Source: Flavobacteriaceae bacterium PS02293 (GTDB taxonomy: Bacteria > Bacteroidota > Bacteroidia > Flavobacteriales > Weeksellaceae). Taken from it: a stretch of 64,000 nt of DNA. Shown in pieces: positions 61,824 through 64,000 of this stretch. Under the pieces are notes generated by a model. The model saw only the letters and a program-made list of their open reading frames with translations. It ran no database searches and was not told where the DNA came from. The translations under genes were made by a program, and so were the position numbers. Every line of letters begins with the position of its first letter. Position 1 is the first letter of the stretch. The stretch spans positions 1 through 64,000 of the forward strand of contig JASCOV010000010.1 in the NCBI GenBank assembly GCA_029960045.1. Reading direction: 5' to 3'.

Positions 61824-63290
61824 ATGAAGAAAAAATATATTAGAATTATTGGTTTTTTAGCAATAATCATATTATTTCTTTCCATCCCAATCATTCATAT
61901 TCTGAAAACAAAATGGAATGAAGATGATACGATATACTCTATCCCAAAAGGTTATTCGAATGATGCAAGTCAACTGAATTTAACTAAAGTTGATACTATC
62001 ATCCAAGTTCCAAAGGATAAAATAAAAATCGAAAGCCAACTCAGGGATATTTTGAAATATGCAAAGGAAAATGATTTGAAAATTTCTATTGCAGGCGCAA
62101 AACATAGCATGGGTGGACATACAATTTACCCAAACGGAATCGTCTTGAATATGCTTCCTTACAAGCAAATGAAGCTTGATACAAATACTAATATTCTCAC
62201 AATTGGTTCTGGCGCCTTGTGGGAAGATGCTATAAAATATCTGGACAAATACGGAAAATCCGTTGCTATATTACAGGCATTTAGTTCGTTTTCTGTTGGA
62301 GGTTCAATCAGTGTGAACGGACACGGTTGGCAAAAAGATCTACCACCAATTTCATCTAGCGTTCTATCTTTTACATTAATGAAAGAAAATGGAGAAATCG
62401 TCACTTGTAGCAGAGAAGAAAATCAGGAACTTTTCAAATTGGTAATAGGAGGTTACGGATTATTCGGAGTGATATTGGATGTCAATCTAAAAGTTGTAGA
62501 TAACTTAGCTTTACAATATAAATATATTAAACTAAGTCCCGAAAATTATGTTGGTTATTATAAAAAATATGTATCCAACAACCCAAATGTGAATCTTGTT
62601 TTTGGCAGACTCAGAATTTCTGACAAACATTTTTTAGAAGAAGCCACCTTGAATTTTTTCGAAAAAGTTGAAACCAAAATTCCAACTTTACAAAATGTAA
62701 AAAGCAAAGAAACTCAAAGATTGGTTTTCCGAGGAAGTGTAAACAGCGAATATGGAAAACGGCTGCGTTGGGATCTTGAAACCGGAATGAGTAGTGTTTC
62801 AAAAAACGAAATCTTTTCAAGAAATGAACTTTTAAACGATCACGTTTCACTTATTGAAAATAAAGACAAGTCTTCCACAGACTTGCTTCAAGAATACTTT
62901 ATCCCAGAAAGGAACTTTAATCATTTCATTCATGATATAAAACCTGTTTTAAAAAATTGTAAAATAGACCTTTTAAACATTACAATCCGAGGTGTTCGTA
63001 AAGATCAGGATAGTTTTTTAAATTATGCAAAAGAGGATGTTTTTGGGTTTGTATTATTGTTCAACCAAAAGAAAACTACTGAGCAAGAAGCAGAAATGAA
63101 ACATCTGACAACCCAGCTTGTAGATATTGCACTGAAAAATGAAGGCACATTTTATTTACCTTATCGCTTGCATATTGATAAAAAAAGAATGAGAAAAGCT
63201 TATCCTGACGCAAATATTTTTTTCCAATTAAAGCGAAAATACGATCCAAACGAAATCTTTAACAACAAATTCTATTTACATTATAAATAA
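61824..63290 (+). CDS. FAD-linked oxidoreductase (FAD_binding_4, aldonolactone oxidase type)
   Basis: A 488-residue protein with an N-terminal hydrophobic segment (about 5-25) and a PCMH-type FAD domain: SIAGAKHSMGGHTIYPNGIV (20 residues, about 89-108) and GGSISVNGHGW (about 160-170). A long C-terminal substrate domain ends in FYLPYRLHIDKKRMRKAYP (about 447-465). The His in the first motif may bind FAD covalently. Substrate unknown; related enzymes oxidise sugar lactones or alditols. Confidence 0.88.
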   Translation: MKKKYIRIIGFLAIIILFLSIPIIHILKTKWNEDDTIYSIPKGYSNDASQLNLTKVDTIIQVPKDKIKIESQLRDILKYAKENDLKISIAGAKHSMGGHTIYPNGIVLNMLPYKQMKLDTNTNILTIGSGALWEDAIKYLDKYGKSVAILQAFSSFSVGGSISVNGHGWQKDLPPISSSVLSFTLMKENGEIVTCSREENQELFKLVIGGYGLFGVILDVNLKVVDNLALQYKYIKLSPENYVGYYKKYVSNNPNVNLVFGRLRISDKHFLEEATLNFFEKVETKIPTLQNVKSKETQRLVFRGSVNSEYGKRLRWDLETGMSSVSKNEIFSRNELLNDHVSLIENKDKSSTDLLQEYFIPERNFNHFIHDIKPVLKNCKIDLLNITIRGVRKDQDSFLNYAKEDVFGFVLLFNQKKTTEQEAEMKHLTTQLVDIALKNEGTFYLPYRLHIDKKRMRKAYPDANIFFQLKRKYDPNEIFNNKFYLHYK

Positions 63291-63423
63291 GAATTACGTT
63301 TTAAATCATTTCATTAAAAAAAGTCACAAAATAATGAACTGTTAACAGCATTCATTTTGGAACATAACAATATCCTGTTCAGAAAATTTTCTTTAAATTC
63401 GTCAAGTTTTATAAATTGATATA

Positions 63424-64000
63424 ATGAAAAGAAAAATTCTTCTATCTGCCCTTTTTCTTCCGGCTGTAATGGCTTTTGGCCAGCAATACGGCGGAATGTG
63501 GATCCCGACGGAACTTAATGAAAAAGAAATGAAAGATCTGGGAATGAAAATTTCCGCAAAAGACATCTTCAATCCCGAAAAAGCAAGTATCAAAGATGCT
63601 GTAGTGCAGTTTGATGGCGGTTGTACAGCCGAAGTGATTTCTCCAAAAGGACTTTTATTAACCAATCATCATTGTGGTTATGATAATATCCAATCCCACT
63701 CTACTGTTGAGAATGATTTGTTGACCAACGGATTCTGGGCGAAAGATATGACAGGAGAATTACCAAATCCAGGCGTAACAGTTGACTTCATCACAGACAT
63801 CAAAGAAGTAACTTCTCAAATACTTGCAGGAACAGAAAACCTTACAGGAGCAGATCTTACTAAGAAAATCAATGAAAATATTGAGGCTTACAAAAAAGCT
63901 CAGAAAACCGAATCTTACCAGACAATTTCTGTAAGATCTATGTATTATGGGAATAAGTTTTATGCCTATGTAATCGAAACTTTCAAAGATATCCGTTTAG
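63424..64000 (+). CDS. S46-family dipeptidyl-peptidase, 5' part (runs off the right edge)
   Basis: The frame opens with ATG at 63424 and is open to the window end. It encodes a signal peptide (about 1-19, ending MAFGQ), GGMWIPTEL (about 23-31) and the catalytic-His motif TNHHCGYDN (about 81-89) of DPP7/DPP11-type S46 peptidases. These enzymes cut dipeptides from peptides in the periplasm of Bacteroidota. The first 192 codons are seen; the Ser and Asp of the triad would lie further right. Confidence 0.92.
   Translation, partial: MKRKILLSALFLPAVMAFGQQYGGMWIPTELNEKEMKDLGMKISAKDIFNPEKASIKDAVVQFDGGCTAEVISPKGLLLTNHHCGYDNIQSHSTVENDLLTNGFWAKDMTGELPNPGVTVDFITDIKEVTSQILAGTENLTGADLTKKINENIEAYKKAQKTESYQTISVRSMYYGNKFYAYVIETFKDIRL

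Noticed and set aside
1..64000. CRISPR array, prophage or integrative element core genes
   Set aside because: No regularly spaced repeats with unique spacers, no phage structural genes and no integrase were seen; the only mobile DNA is the IS end at the left edge.

Overview
The window comes from the chromosome of a low-GC member of the Bacteroidota, most likely a Flavobacteriia of the Weeksellaceae (Chryseobacterium-like). The evidence is a gliding/type IX secretion (T9SS) C-terminal sorting module on two secreted proteins, Bacteroidota-restricted families (GLPGLI, BT_3928-type DoxX, DUF1599, S46 peptidase, PG_1098-type methyltransferase), many TAnnTTTG (-7) promoters with TTTG/TTG (-33) partners, and almost no Shine-Dalgarno sequences. 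No contig break, prophage or CRISPR array is visible.

Left edge (1-5840, accessory). The end of an IS21-type insertion sequence cuts off the 3' half of hsdS. The rest of a type I restriction-modification operon follows on the minus strand (hsdR, an unknown gene, a GIY-YIG nuclease gene with a one-base frameshift, hsdM, truncated hsdS). It lies on the 3' side of a tRNA(CAU), the usual docking place of genomic islands.

Core block 1 (5841-25995). This holds mce; a DUF1599-BT_3928-TerB-tpiA operon; folP with a ClC chloride channel; two T9SS cargo proteins sharing a 288-bp 3' module including the terminator; the ribosomal operon rpsF-rpsR-rplI; an envelope cluster (LpxL-type acyltransferase, glycosyltransferase); a DnaQ-like exonuclease; apaG; purB and purL.

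Regulatory/envelope block (26000-34950). An ECF sigma factor is followed by a HEAT-repeat anti-sigma-like membrane protein and two DUF4097-like secreted proteins. The sigma gene and the GLPGLI gene before it carry the same unusual promoter (GCAAC-N15-GC[A/G]TCT), so the GLPGLI gene probably belongs to the sigma regulon. A barstar-like protein, an SGNH hydrolase and a large AsmA-like protein follow.

Right half (34980-64000). It contains a minus-strand run (SAM methyltransferase, ZIP transporter, YtxJ, Crp/Fnr regulator, secreted nuclease, GNAT); an RNA methyltransferase; a glycosyltransferase; poxB; an AraC regulator; a Tat-signal aminotransferase; a CPBP protease and DUF5694 protein next to a LytS/LytTR two-component system; purU; a GHL10 lipoprotein; a RelE/ParE toxin-antitoxin pair; typA; a PG_1098-type methyltransferase; an MFS transporter; the agmatine-to-putrescine pair aguA-aguB; an acyl-CoA thioesterase; an FAD oxidoreductase; and the start of an S46 dipeptidyl-peptidase.

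Two signals cut across families. Four genes have the -7 box ending exactly 4 nt before the ATG, which suggests leaderless mRNAs. The shared ECF promoter links a sigma factor to a neighbouring secreted protein. All family names are from recognition of the sequence alone; no database search was run.
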